Shown: positions 17,012-24,654 of the stretch, in pieces
How the letters are laid out: every line of letters begins with the position of its first letter
How positions within the stretch are numbered: position 1 is the stretch's first letter
Source: a bacterium
Lineage (GTDB): Bacteria; 4484-113; JAFGCY01
Direction: 5' to 3'
Assembly (NCBI GenBank): GCA_020849855.1
Contig: JADZFO010000005.1
Location: forward strand, 1 to 64,000
Length of the DNA stretch: 64,000 bases
Notes under the pieces: generated by a model
Told to the model about the DNA's origin: nothing
What the model saw: the letters and a program-made list of their open reading frames with translations, nothing else
Databases searched by the model: none
Translations under genes and position numbers: made by a program

Positions 17012-17358
17012 GGCTGTCTCCTTTCAAACTGCTCCACCGCGCGCCTGGCCCGGTGCTGCAGGGCCAGCAGAAAGCGCTGCTGTTCATCCGGCTCCGCGAA
17101 GTTCAGTGAAGCCACGCGCGCCGCTTCCTTATCCAGCCAGGCCAGCTCGTCGCTGTGGGCCTTGCAGGCCAGCAGGCAAAGGGCGTCCTCATAACCAATC
17201 CCGCGCGCCTCGGCCAGGCTCAGCCCGCAGGCCAGCAGCGCAAGCAGGGTCTGGTGCGGCGGGCATGGCTCCGCGCTGCGCGAAGCCGCCGTGCCGCTGG
17301 CCCGGGCGTCCCCGCCGCCAGTCCCTAGACGCTCAGCTGCGCGGCGCTGGCGAAAAAA
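17008..17358 (-). CDS. T extension of tail assembly chaperone GT, read by -1 frameshift
   Basis: Downstream of the slippery site the -1 frame stays open for 114 codons (RQRRAAERLGTGG...RRAVEQFERRQP) and has no start codon before its conserved-looking part (LACGLSLAEARGIGYEDALCLLACKAH). It therefore makes sense only as an extension. The fused product would have about 238 residues: 124 from the G frame and 114 from this one. In lambda-type phages gpG and gpGT chaperone the tape measure. The TGA stop overlaps the GTG of the tape-measure gene. Confidence 0.8.
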   Translation of the reverse strand, partial: FFRQRRAAERLGTGGGDARASGTAASRSAEPCPPHQTLLALLACGLSLAEARGIGYEDALCLLACKAHSDELAWLDKEAARVASLNFAEPDEQQRFLLALQHRARRAVEQFERRQP

Positions 17359-17723
17359 GAGCGCAGCCCGGCGCCCTGGATGAAGTTGAGCTCGATGGAT
17401 GCCGCGCTGAGCGCCAGCACGTCATCGGCGCTGCGCTGCGCCAGTTCGGACTCCGGGATGCCGCTGCCCAGGCTGCACAGGCGCAGCAGGCAGGCCGGCG
17501 CAGCAAGCAGGGCCTGGGTCAGCTCCGCGCGGTCGGCGCTGCCGCCTTCCAGCAGCGGCGCCAGCAGGCCGGCCAGCTCCTGCCAGAGCGCCTCGAAGTG
17601 CAGCCAGCTCAGGCGGCGCAGGCTGACCTGGCGGCCGTCGGACAGCAGCACCTCGATGCTCTGGGGCAGCAGCAGTGCGGCGGCGCTGGCTTCATGAATA
17701 CTCGTTACTCCGCTAAGGGGCAT
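17325..17723 (-). CDS. Tail assembly chaperone G-like protein
   Basis: A 132-residue protein (MPLSGVTSIHEASAAALLL...) directly upstream of the tape-measure region. It looks like the G chaperones of siphophages: a short beta N-terminus (IEVLLSDGRQVSLRRLSW) followed by helices. The ATG at 17723 is chosen because an AAAGGAAG ribosome site precedes it; an ATG at 17747 is possible. Near its end is a TTTTTTC slippery heptamer in the correct phase. The normal stop comes eight codons after the heptamer. Confidence 0.75.
   Translation of the reverse strand: MPLSGVTSIHEASAAALLLPQSIEVLLSDGRQVSLRRLSWLHFEALWQELAGLLAPLLEGGSADRAELTQALLAAPACLLRLCSLGSGIPESELAQRSADDVLALSAASIELNFIQGAGLRSFFASAAQLSV
17352..17358 (-). 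promoter_or_regulatory. Programmed -1 frameshift site (T TTT TTC)
   Basis: On the minus strand the G frame reads TCT TTT TTC. The heptamer T TTT TTC is in X XXY YYZ phase. A one-base backward slip continues as CGC CAG CGC and enters a 114-codon open frame. Position and phase match the G-GT recoding sites of tailed phages. Confidence 0.8.
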
Positions 17724-17766
17724 GGGTGCTTCCTTTGATGTGCTCATTTCAGGGTTCGTGTTTAAT

Positions 17767-17833
17767 GTCGAAGGTCGAGGTCGAAGGTCGATGGTCGAAT
17801 TCGCGATTGTCGATGCGCCGATGGGTCGATACG
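17767..17833. repeat. Short GTCGAAG heptamer element
   Basis: About six 7-base units (GTCGAAG, GTCGAGG, GTCGATG) run into GAATTCGCGATTGTCGATGCG. The remaining 17834-18030 has no recognisable gene. Confidence 0.7.
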
Positions 17834-18030
17834 ATGCATGCAGGTAATCAGAACCACAGAGCACCGGCGGTATAGCGGCCCTCTTTCCCAGAGACCGGCA
17901 TGCAACTGGTTGGCGAGCCATGAAGTGACTTGTTTAGGTGAGGATACTCATTCCAGCTACCCATCCAGCGAGCTGAAGGAGATGCTGGCATTGGGTAGAT
18001 CTGCATGCCTTGTCGAAGTTCATGAGCTAA

Positions 18031-19050
18031 TCACCTGGCCAGTCTCTTGCGCATCCGTGTCCTCGCCCTTGCGATCCTGCAGTAGTTGACATCCATCTCT
18101 ATGCCAATCCAGCGCACCCCCTCACAGTTAGCAGCTACTCCTGTCGTCCCGCTGCCGAAGAAGGGATCCAGCACAAGATCTCCTGGCTTGCAGACAAGAC
18201 GTATAAGCCAACGCATCAGGTCGACTGGTTGGACGGTGGGATGAAAGTTGGCCATCTCCCTTGCTTCGCTATTGCGATTGCTGGGGAGCGTGTCCATGAA
18301 AGTCGCCTTTCTCTTCTTTTCGAGATTCTCGCAACCTAGGTTTCGCTCACGAGTGCTTGCACGAGTGCAATAGAAGAACCTACTCACATTATTCAAATCA
18401 GCTGATCGCGACTTTGATGTACTGAGGTACTTCGCCTGAGAGTTGAGCAAGTCGACGGCGCATCCGGACTGGCACTTCTCGTCGGTACATCCAGGGGTGT
18501 GCGAGAAGACCACATTTGCCGGCCATCTGTCCTTGCTTTGTGAGCCAAGTCTAGGCTCACGAATCCTCGCTGCATCGATGTTCAGATCGCTGACGGGCCC
18601 CTTTCTGGCGACGATGATCGGGTCGTGCGCAGGCTTTAGTTTGCTACTGTGCTTCGGAAAACCCTGACCGTAGATCCACACTATCTCATCTTCAACATGA
18701 AATCCGGCGCTCTCAATTCGCGTGGCCATTCGGTGCCAGGTTCTTGTAGCAGATAGCACGAGCAATCGTCCTCCTGCCTTAAGAACCCGGTGCAACTGAC
18801 GCCAAAGTTCCTCAGAAGGGACATCGTTATCCCACTTTTCACCAAGGAACTGAATACCGTATGGAGGTCCAGTTACGATGGCGTCGATGCAATAATCCGG
18901 CCATTTGCACAGGACCTTCAGAGAGTCACCGCGAACCACCTTGCAAATCGGCAGGTTCGCTTGTGCCCTCTTCAACCTTCTACGCTCGAGAGTAAGTCTA
19001 CGTTTGATCTCATCAGGAGGAGGTGATGTGCTCCTCTCCTTTCTTAGCAT
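18031..19050 (-). CDS. Site-specific DNA methyltransferase inside the tail operon
   Basis: A 339-residue methyltransferase of the N6-adenine/N4-cytosine family. The catalytic motif TGPPYG is at about residue 61 (DAIVTGPPYGIQFLGEKWD) and the S-adenosylmethionine motif DPFFGSGTTGVAA at about 300, a beta-class order. Between them is LLVLSATRTWHRMA and a cysteine-rich stretch (TPGCTDEKCQSGCAVD). It separates the tail tube gene from the chaperone genes, and its GC is lower than both, so it looks like an inserted cargo gene (moron). Methylation of the packaged DNA is a plausible role. No nuclease partner is adjacent. Confidence 0.85.
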   Translation of the reverse strand: MLRKERSTSPPPDEIKRRLTLERRRLKRAQANLPICKVVRGDSLKVLCKWPDYCIDAIVTGPPYGIQFLGEKWDNDVPSEELWRQLHRVLKAGGRLLVLSATRTWHRMATRIESAGFHVEDEIVWIYGQGFPKHSSKLKPAHDPIIVARKGPVSDLNIDAARIREPRLGSQSKDRWPANVVFSHTPGCTDEKCQSGCAVDLLNSQAKYLSTSKSRSADLNNVSRFFYCTRASTRERNLGCENLEKKRKATFMDTLPSNRNSEAREMANFHPTVQPVDLMRWLIRLVCKPGDLVLDPFFGSGTTGVAANCEGVRWIGIEMDVNYCRIARARTRMRKRLAR

Positions 19051-19216
19051 GGATTCTCCTTTTCAAAAGAGTGCGCAAAGGGAACTCTTATTCAGCTGCT
19101 GCCATGCCTAACCCACAGAACGAAAGCGGAAGACAAACGCTCGGCCAACTCTTGTCAGTAGGTTATCTGGCTTGTACGTCATCGACAGGCGCGCCGCATC
19201 GACCTTCGTCCCTTCC

Positions 19217-20425
19217 TTACTCCCACTGCGCCAGCACGCCGAAGCTGGAGCGCACAGTGCCGACGGCGCTGCTCGCCCCGTCGTACATGCAGTCCCACAG
19301 CAGACTTGCCCCCTCGCCGAAGTCGTTGTCGGCGAAGGGCCAGCGCGTCTCGCCGGGGCTGATGGCCACGCGGTGGAACTCGAACTGCACCCCCGTCTCG
19401 CGCCAGGTCCCGGTGTCCAGGTCGCCGTTCTCCAGGCCGGCTTTCTGCGGGTCCTGCGGCGCCAGCTGCAGCAGGCGGATGCGGCGGTAGCGCTCCGGCG
19501 ACAGGCAGTCGCCCAGCGGCGTATCCACGGCCGCCGGGGTCCAGTGCGCGTAAAGCGCCACCGCGCGCTTGCCGCTGGCCAGCGCCCCACCCTCGATGCG
19601 GCTCAGGCTGCCGCGGGCCGCGTTCAGGCTGTAGTCGCTGCCCGCGCTGTAGGAGCTGAAGTTGTCATAGCTGCGCAGCTTGAACAGCGGCAGGCTCTGG
19701 GCGCTGTAGGCCGGGCTGCCGGCATGGCTGCCGATCAGGATCGGCGAGCCGCTGCTGGTCTGCAGTGCCAGCAGCGCGCCGCTGAGGTTATTGCTGGAGT
19801 TGAAGTAAATGCGCCAGGCGTCGGGCGACCAGCTGGCCGGCGCGGTGAAGCTGAGGCTCACCTGCTGCCCGGCGCTGACATTGACCGAGCCGGCATAGAC
19901 CGCGCTGCCCTCGAACTGCACCTGGCCGCTGTAGCTCAGACAGGGCACGATCCAGTAGTGCCAGGTCGAGGCGGCGATCAGGCCGCCGCTGCCGCCGGCG
20001 GAGAGGCTGGGGCCTGTCGCCCCCGGCGGCAGGCTGCTCAGCAGGCCATAGGGATGCGCGAGCTGCCAGGCCTGGCTGCCATAAAGCCGCAGGCTCTCGG
20101 CCTGCACCAGGATGTCCGGGCTGAGGCGCTGCTGCAGCGCGCCCTCGCCAAAGAGCAGGGCGGCGGCCTCCGGCCCGGCGGTCTCCAGCATGCGCAGCGA
20201 AAGGCTGTAGCGGCGCGAGCGCGGCCGCCGGGCAATGGGCTGGCTGACGCCGCCGATGGCCATGCCCTTCTCGGCGAAGTCGCCGGAGATCAGCACTGCG
20301 GCATCGGCGCAGCGGCCAAGGTTGCGCCAGGCGCCCAGGCCGCCCAGAGCCGCGGGCTCGAAAAGCTGCAGCTGCGCGGCGCCGATGCTGTGAAAGGGAT
20401 GATAGCTGTACTGGGATGTGGACAT
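19217..20425 (-). CDS. Putative major tail (tube) protein
   Basis: A 402-residue beta-rich protein between the tail terminator and the chaperones, the normal place of the tube protein. The N-terminal 130 residues (LFEPAALGGLGAWRNLG, ISGDFAEKGMAIGGV, YSLSLRMLETAGPEAAALLFG) and the C-terminal part (YRRIRLLQLAPQDP...VQFEFHRVAISPGE) could form the tube fold. About residues 150-235 (YWIVPCLSYSGQVQFEGS to SPDAWRIYFNSSNN) look like an inserted Ig-like decoration domain. The identification is by position; no single motif proves it. Confidence 0.5.
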   Translation of the reverse strand: MSTSQYSYHPFHSIGAAQLQLFEPAALGGLGAWRNLGRCADAAVLISGDFAEKGMAIGGVSQPIARRPRSRRYSLSLRMLETAGPEAAALLFGEGALQQRLSPDILVQAESLRLYGSQAWQLAHPYGLLSSLPPGATGPSLSAGGSGGLIAASTWHYWIVPCLSYSGQVQFEGSAVYAGSVNVSAGQQVSLSFTAPASWSPDAWRIYFNSSNNLSGALLALQTSSGSPILIGSHAGSPAYSAQSLPLFKLRSYDNFSSYSAGSDYSLNAARGSLSRIEGGALASGKRAVALYAHWTPAAVDTPLGDCLSPERYRRIRLLQLAPQDPQKAGLENGDLDTGTWRETGVQFEFHRVAISPGETRWPFADNDFGEGASLLWDCMYDGASSAVGTVRSSFGVLAQWE

Positions 20426-20481
20426 AATTTTGTGGCTCCGATGACAGTCAGAATGGAGGCCGGGTCGTGGCTGTTAATTTG

Positions 20482-20692
20482 CAGGTCGATGGTCGATGGT
20501 CGGAAGTCGAAGGTCGGAGGTCGAAGTCTCGGAACGCCGGCTGCAAGCCGGCCATCTTCTCCGGAGGCCGGCTTGCAGCCGGCGTTCCGTGCCCTGATGC
20601 TGCTCCTGCTCCTGGCGCATAGCGCTCCCTGCCGTTCTGCAGGGGTGGGGCTTGTCCCCACCCAGCGGCCCAGTGCAGTCTGCTCGACATTG
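20482..20692. repeat. Composite palindromic element, copy A
   Basis: In order: GTCGATG/GTCGAAG heptamers, an inverted pair GGAACGCCGGCTGCAAGCC / GGCTTGCAGCCGGCGTTCC around TTCTCCGGA, a CCTGATGCTGCTCCTGCT segment, and a GGTGGGGCTTGTCCCCACC hairpin with CCAGCGGCCCAG. Nearly the same order and sequence recur at about 24350-24560. Confidence 0.8.
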
Positions 20693-20695
20693 GGT

Positions 20696-21136
20696 CTAAC
20701 AGACATACAGAACCTCAACTTCAAGCTCCGCCGTCGAGACGACCGCGCCGGCTCCGGCCTGTGGCGCCTGGGCATAGCTGATCCCGCCGACTGCGATGCT
20801 CTTCACACTGCCGCCCAGGTTCGATCCGCTTTGCAGCAGGGCGGCTCGGATTTGCCGCGCCAGGGCCGCGCTGTCGCGCAGGGCCTGCTCGGGCCGGCCG
20901 GCGGCGCAGGCGATACGCAGGCTCAGGCTCGCCTTCGCCTCGCTGCCGCCGGGCCAGTCGCCGAAGGCTGCGCCGCTGCGCCCCGCGCCGAAGTCCTCAC
21001 GCAGCGGCGTAATCACGAGCTGCGGATAGCTTGCCGCCGGAAGCAAGGCAATCGTGCCCTGCTCACGAACGGCCGGCGTGAAGTCCTGCGCGGCGATCCA
21101 GGCGGAAAGTTGTTCGATGATGTCGGTGATGGTCAT
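20696..21136 (-). CDS. Putative tail terminator / Mu gp37-like protein
   Basis: A 146-residue protein between DUF1320 and tube genes, where Mu-like and HK97-like phages encode the protein that ends the tail. The N-terminal helix (ITDIIEQLSAWI), the middle RIACAAGRPEQALRDSAALARQIRAALL and the C-terminal strands (VSTAELEVEVLYVC) fit that fold. The ATG at 21136 begins the family-like sequence MTITDIIEQ. Assigned by position and weak similarity. Confidence 0.5.
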   Translation of the reverse strand: MTITDIIEQLSAWIAAQDFTPAVREQGTIALLPAASYPQLVITPLREDFGAGRSGAAFGDWPGGSEAKASLSLRIACAAGRPEQALRDSAALARQIRAALLQSGSNLGGSVKSIAVGGISYAQAPQAGAGAVVSTAELEVEVLYVC

Positions 21137-21187
21137 GAAGACGTCCCAATGTGCAGATCTCGATGTCCAAGGTCCTGGGCGGGACAA

Positions 21188-21331
21188 TTGCTAAATGATG
21201 ATTGCTGATTGAAGATTCAACGGAGCATTCACTCAAAGCGCCTAAAGCAGAGTCCGCGTGATGCTCGGTCAGGAAATCCAGCGTGGCCCTCCGTACATTC
21301 ATCAATCAGCAATCATCATTCAGCAATAGCT
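21188..21331. repeat. Palindromic element with TGATTGC-type heptamer arms
   Basis: The left arm (about 21191-21220) reads AATGATGATTGCTGATTG with 7-base spacing. The right arm (21300-21327) is its inverse, ATCAATCAGCAATCATCATT. The middle is about 80 bases. The TGA stop of the DUF1320 gene lies in the right arm. This heptamer word differs from the GTCGAAG family but has the same period and arrangement. Confidence 0.7.
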
Positions 21332-21769
21332 TCTCAGCTTCTCACGGCTCAGCTCGCGTTCCACTTCGTCCGTCGTGCTGAAGACCAGCGGGTCCGGGCT
21401 GCCTTCGTCGGCGTCAGCAATCTTCACCCGGCCGGATGCAACTTCGCTCAGGTGCATGACCACCGCGCCCTTGCTCAGGGCCAGGGGGTTGAGGGCGTCA
21501 TCCAGGTAGCGCCGGCGGTACAGGAAGTACAGCGCCAGCGTCGCGTTGGCGCGCTCCAGGCTGGCCTGCACGGCGACAGCGCTCAGGTCCACACGGCCCA
21601 GCAGGTAGCTGTCGATCAGGCTGGCGCCGTCGCTGATCGCCTGGTTGACCACCGCGATGGTCTCGCTGGCATTCAGGTCAGGCGGTGAGTTCACATCATC
21701 GGCCAGCGAAGCGAGGATGCTGGCGTCGATCCTCCTTCTGAGGTTCTCAAGTGACGTATAGGTTGGCAT
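21320..21769 (-). CDS. DUF1320 / Mu gp36-like head completion protein
   Basis: A 149-residue protein matching the Mu gp36-like family: LRRRIDASILASLADD near the start, then helical SDGASLIDSYLLGRVDLS, NATLALYFLYRRRYLDD and the C-terminal EVERELSREKLRSYC. In Mu-like phages this gene follows the capsid gene, as it does here, and its product probably acts at the head-tail joint. The ATG at 21769 is chosen for the family start; the upstream frame is repeat. Its stop codon sits in a repeat arm. Confidence 0.75.
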   Translation of the reverse strand: MPTYTSLENLRRRIDASILASLADDVNSPPDLNASETIAVVNQAISDGASLIDSYLLGRVDLSAVAVQASLERANATLALYFLYRRRYLDDALNPLALSKGAVVMHLSEVASGRVKIADADEGSPDPLVFSTTDEVERELSREKLRSYC

Positions 21770-21789
21770 GCTGAGGCTCCGGTGTAGTA

Positions 21790-21915
21790 CTTGTCGGAAG
21801 TCGAATGTCGGAAGTCGGAATCGGCTGCTGTTCTTTGATCGCGGGGACAAGACTGCTCGCCGCGTGACCACAGCGGTTCAGACATCCGACTTCAGACATC
21901 CGACTGCCGCTTGAG
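21790..21915. repeat. AGTCGGA/TCGAATG heptamer element
   Basis: TCGGAAGTCGAATGTCGGAAGTCGGAATCGG (about 21795-21823, 7-base period) pairs with an inverted arm at about 21889-21905 (ACATCCGACTTCAGACATCC). It lies between the capsid and DUF1320 genes. Confidence 0.65.
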
Positions 21916-21961
21916 AGTTGGTTTGCGGGCCACGGGTTACAAACCGGCGCCAGCCAAGTGA

Positions 21962-22873
21962 CTAAGCCCCCGTGCTTCCCACGGCCATGTACCACAGCCC
22001 ATAGCCCGCGCCGCAGCGCGCACGCACGCCATACTTGAACACGTCGGTGCTGAAGACGTACTCGTCCGAAGGGTCCGTGACCGCGGTGAACTCCGGGCGC
22101 ACGCGCCACTGGAAGAGCAGCGGACGCACCGGGTAGCCGCTCGCCAGCACGAACCACTTGCCCGGGTCGACATGCGGGCTGACCAGCAGGTTCAGCACGC
22201 CCTGCAGGGTGTTGCCGCCAGGCTTCTCCACATCGCTGCTGCCGGCGACCACGATGCTCTGGCTGTTCAGCACCGCCCGCGCGTTGAAGTAGTTGTCCGG
22301 GCCGACCAGCAGGGTGTCGGGCAGCAGGCCCAGCGGCTTGCCCTGGTCATCCTTGAAGCCCATCATCGTCTCGATGGCGCCTTCCAGGGCGGAGCTGCCG
22401 AAGGCGCTGGTCAGCTTGTTGCTCTGCGTGCCGCTGTCGCCCTCCTTGTGGTCGGTGTCGAAGAAGAACTGGCCGTCATAGCAGCTGCTGCTGAAGCCGC
22501 TGTTGAGCAGCTTGACGCAGAGCTCGTCGGGGAAGCTCGCCGCGCGCAGGGCCAGCTCCTCGATGCGCGGGCGCAGCTGGGAAAGCTTGTCGTCCTCGAA
22601 GGTCTCGCGGTCGACCTCGATGGTCGCCTCATACTTGCGGTTGAGGATCTCGTACTCGTGCGGACGCAGCGCGCCAGCCATGCGCTCGTCTACCCACTCG
22701 CGCATCGCTGGCACCGCGCCAAGCCAGTTGTAGCTCTCCTTCTCGTCGGTGGACTCAACGACGGTGGCCAGCTTGGTGTAGATCGGCTCGGCGGCGGCGA
22801 AGCTCTTGTCATAGAGGCTCTTGAAGCCGGTGAAGGTGGCGGACAGAAAATCACGCGTTACAAGACGGGACAT
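21962..22873 (-). CDS. Major capsid protein, Mu gpT-like
   Basis: A 303-residue HK97-fold capsid protein of the Mu gpT family. The N-terminus LVTRDFLSATFTGFKSLYDKSFAAAEPIYTKLAT is typical, as are YNWLGAVPAMREWVDER, the YEATIEVDRETFEDDKL strand, LPDTLLVGPDNYFNARAVLNSQ, and the C-terminal QWRVRPEFTAVTDPSDEYVFSTDVFKYGVRARCGAGYGLWYMA. The length is normal for the family. The ATG has an AAGGAG ribosome site six bases upstream. No proteolytic N-terminal extension is evident. It is the best-conserved gene of the cluster. Confidence 0.9.
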   Translation of the reverse strand: MSRLVTRDFLSATFTGFKSLYDKSFAAAEPIYTKLATVVESTDEKESYNWLGAVPAMREWVDERMAGALRPHEYEILNRKYEATIEVDRETFEDDKLSQLRPRIEELALRAASFPDELCVKLLNSGFSSSCYDGQFFFDTDHKEGDSGTQSNKLTSAFGSSALEGAIETMMGFKDDQGKPLGLLPDTLLVGPDNYFNARAVLNSQSIVVAGSSDVEKPGGNTLQGVLNLLVSPHVDPGKWFVLASGYPVRPLLFQWRVRPEFTAVTDPSDEYVFSTDVFKYGVRARCGAGYGLWYMAVGSTGA

Positions 22874-22875
22874 TT

Positions 22876-23182
22876 ATGCTCCTTTGTAGGGGCCGACCTT
22901 GTGTCGGCCCGGATTTGTAGGGGCGGGTCTTGACCCGCCCGGATCTGCAGGGCCGGTAGCAGCGCGGCCAAAGGTCCGCGCGTTTCAGTCGATGCAGTCG
23001 AAGGTCGAAGGTCGAAGGTCGAATGCGTGAAGCAGCGACGCGTCGATATGTCGATTTGTCGATGTCGGAGTGCTCCAGACATCCCTTAGTAGCGCTGGCC
23101 CCCGTGCCGGCGATGCAGTCGAAGGTCGAAGGTCGAAGGTCGAATGCGTGAGGGTCGATGGGTCGCTGAGTTGATTTGTCGA
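22876..23182. repeat. Two GTAG hairpins and two copies of a heptamer array
   Basis: GTAGGGGCCGACCTTGTGTCGGCCC and GTAGGGGCGGGTCTTGACCCGCCC lie at about 22885-22942. GATGCA followed by GTCGAAG-type units and AATGCGTGA occurs at about 22990-23031 and again at about 23111-23152; each is followed by GTCGATATGTCGATTTGTCG-like repeats. A GTAGCGCTGGCC...GTGCCGGCG hairpin lies near 23088. Confidence 0.8.
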
Positions 23183-23236
23183 TGGTCGCCTCTCCAGGCA
23201 GGTCAACGGAGCCTCAAAGTCGCCGCTGGGCAGCTA

Positions 23237-23242
23237 TATAAT
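23237..23242 (+). promoter_or_regulatory. -10 box for a leaderless antisense-oriented gene
   Basis: TATAAT (within TATATAAT) ends six bases before the ATG at 23249. It gives the rightward gene its own promoter inside the leftward late operon. Confidence 0.6.
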
Positions 23243-23248
23243 CCGACG

Positions 23249-23668
23249 ATGGAAGTCGACCATCCCCGTCCTTTCGCCTGGCGCGAACTGCTGCATCCGC
23301 TGACGGAGACCCTGCATGTAATCGGATTCCTGGCTTGTCTGTACATCGCGCTGATCGCCTGGCATGTTCTGCCCCCCGCAGCATTCATGGGCATGAAGGG
23401 TTTTGGACCCCAGTCTCCCGGCTTCCAGATTTCCATCGCGTTCGTGGCACTGATGCTCTATCCTCTTGGCTTGCTCGGCGCTAACCTCAGGGCCACTAAG
23501 ACCGGCCATGAAAGAGACCTGCCTGAAGATGAACGTCTGGTGGCAGCGAGGAACTTCCGGTTTGCCTTTGCCATCCTGACCTTGATGCTTGCCTGCCTGA
23601 GTTGCACAGAGATGCTCGGCATTGCGCAGTCCGCCAACGGATTCGATTGGAACCGTCGCTGGCCCTAG
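23249..23668 (+). CDS. Three-segment membrane protein, opposite to the phage operon
   Basis: A 139-residue protein with three predicted membrane helices: IGFLACLYIALIAWHVL, ISIAFVALMLYPLGLLGANL and FAFAILTLMLACLSCTEML. A charged loop (TKTGHERDLPEDERLVAARN) separates the last two. I do not recognise the family. It lies between DUF2190 and capsid genes but points the other way and has its own -10 box. It looks like a moron expressed independently of the late operon, for example a resident-state membrane function; that is inference. The ATG at 23249 is chosen over a longer frame that runs through heptamer repeats. Confidence 0.6.
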   Translation: MEVDHPRPFAWRELLHPLTETLHVIGFLACLYIALIAWHVLPPAAFMGMKGFGPQSPGFQISIAFVALMLYPLGLLGANLRATKTGHERDLPEDERLVAARNFRFAFAILTLMLACLSCTEMLGIAQSANGFDWNRRWP

Positions 23669-23679
23669 TTTGCTCCCAC

Positions 23680-23880
23680 AGGCCGGCTTGCAGCCGGCGT
23701 TCCGTGCCCCGATGCTGCTCCTGCTCCTTGGCGTAGGGTGCTGCTAAAAGTCACGCGGGGGAGGGGCATTATCTACGCCCGGCAGCCTTACTTGTTCTGC
23801 TCAGCGTCGGATCTGCCGCATTCGACTTTCGACCTTCGACCATCGACCTCTCCTCGCAAGGCGCCCCGCGCAGCGTCGAC
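23680..23880. repeat. Partial composite element and heptamer arm
   Basis: AGGCCGGCTTGCAGCCGGCG followed by TTCCGTGCC (about 23681-23707) and the GATGCTGCTCCTGCT segment are a partial third copy of the composite element. GCATTCGACTTTCGACCTTC with ATCGACC units follows at about 23818-23848. Confidence 0.7.
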
Positions 23881-23903
23881 GGCGCGCGGGTCTCCGACCC
23901 GCC

Positions 23904-24311
23904 CTACACCTTGATCCGGCACCACACATCGCTGCCGTCCAGGGCCTCCAGCTTGCCCGCCGGGATGTCGTTGGTCGCCGTCGCCGCCAGGGCGAGGGTC
24001 TGGTCGTCAACGATGTAAAGCGTCGCGCCGATGCTGGTCTGCGTGATCGTGCCGGTCCTGGCGAAGCTGAACACGCCGCTGCACTGCACGCGCACGGTGA
24101 TCGCGCCGGAGAGGCCGGCGCTGTTGTCGGCTTCCTCGATGGCCACGCCGAGGAAGCTGAGGCCGGCGGTGTCGCCGCCGGGCACGGCGAAGCCCGTGGC
24201 ATCGGCGCAGACCAGGCTGCCCTTGTAGATATGGGCGCCGGCCTTCACCGGCTGGGCGGTGAAGAGGCCGTCGCGGTGCTTGGTGTAGCGATTCTCACTC
24301 AAAGCTGTCAT
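23904..24311 (-). CDS. DUF2190 capsid-associated protein
   Basis: A 135-residue small beta-rich protein. The DUF2190 pattern is visible: TKHRDGLFTAQPVKAGAHIYKGSLVC, then a Gly-rich middle with SFLGVAIEEADNSAG, ITVRVQCSGVFSF, and a C-terminal IVDDQTLALAAT..GKLEALDGSDVWCRIKV. The family usually decorates or stabilises phage capsids and is coded near the capsid gene, as here. The ATG at 24311 is chosen at the family start; upstream in-frame sequence is a repeat. Confidence 0.75.
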   Translation of the reverse strand: MTALSENRYTKHRDGLFTAQPVKAGAHIYKGSLVCADATGFAVPGGDTAGLSFLGVAIEEADNSAGLSGAITVRVQCSGVFSFARTGTITQTSIGATLYIVDDQTLALAATATNDIPAGKLEALDGSDVWCRIKV

Positions 24312-24344
24312 GTTCTGCTTACTCCTTGAATCTGCTTTGTGTTT

Positions 24345-24650
24345 GTCGAAGGCCATAAGTCGAATGTCGCAAGTCGCAAGTCGAAGTCTCGGAACGCCGG
24401 CTGCAAGCCGGCCAGCTTCTCCGGAGGCCGGCTTGCAGCCGGCGTTCCGTGCCCTGATGCTGCTCCTGCTTCTGGGCGCATAGCGCTGCCTGCCGTACTG
24501 CAGTGGCGGCGCCTGTCATCACCCAGCGGCCCAGCACAGTCAGCCGGACAATGGACCTGCCGCCTTCGACTTTCGACAGGCGCCCTGAGCCGCTTCGACC
24601 ATCGACTTTCCAACAGTCGACTGCCGGGTGGGGACAAGCCCCACCCTGCA
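24345..24650. repeat. Composite palindromic element, copy B, and second hairpin
   Basis: GTCGCAAGTCGCAAGTCGAAG heptamers at about 24365 and the inverted GCCGGCTGCAAGCCGGC pair at 24393-24448 are followed by a GATGCTGCTCCTGCT segment and CACCCAGCGGCCCAG. The order and sequence match copy A at 20482-20692. A TTCGACTTTCGACAGG segment near 24568 and a GGGTGGGGACAAGCCCCACC hairpin near 24628 follow. Confidence 0.8.
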
Positions 24651-24654
24651 AGAC

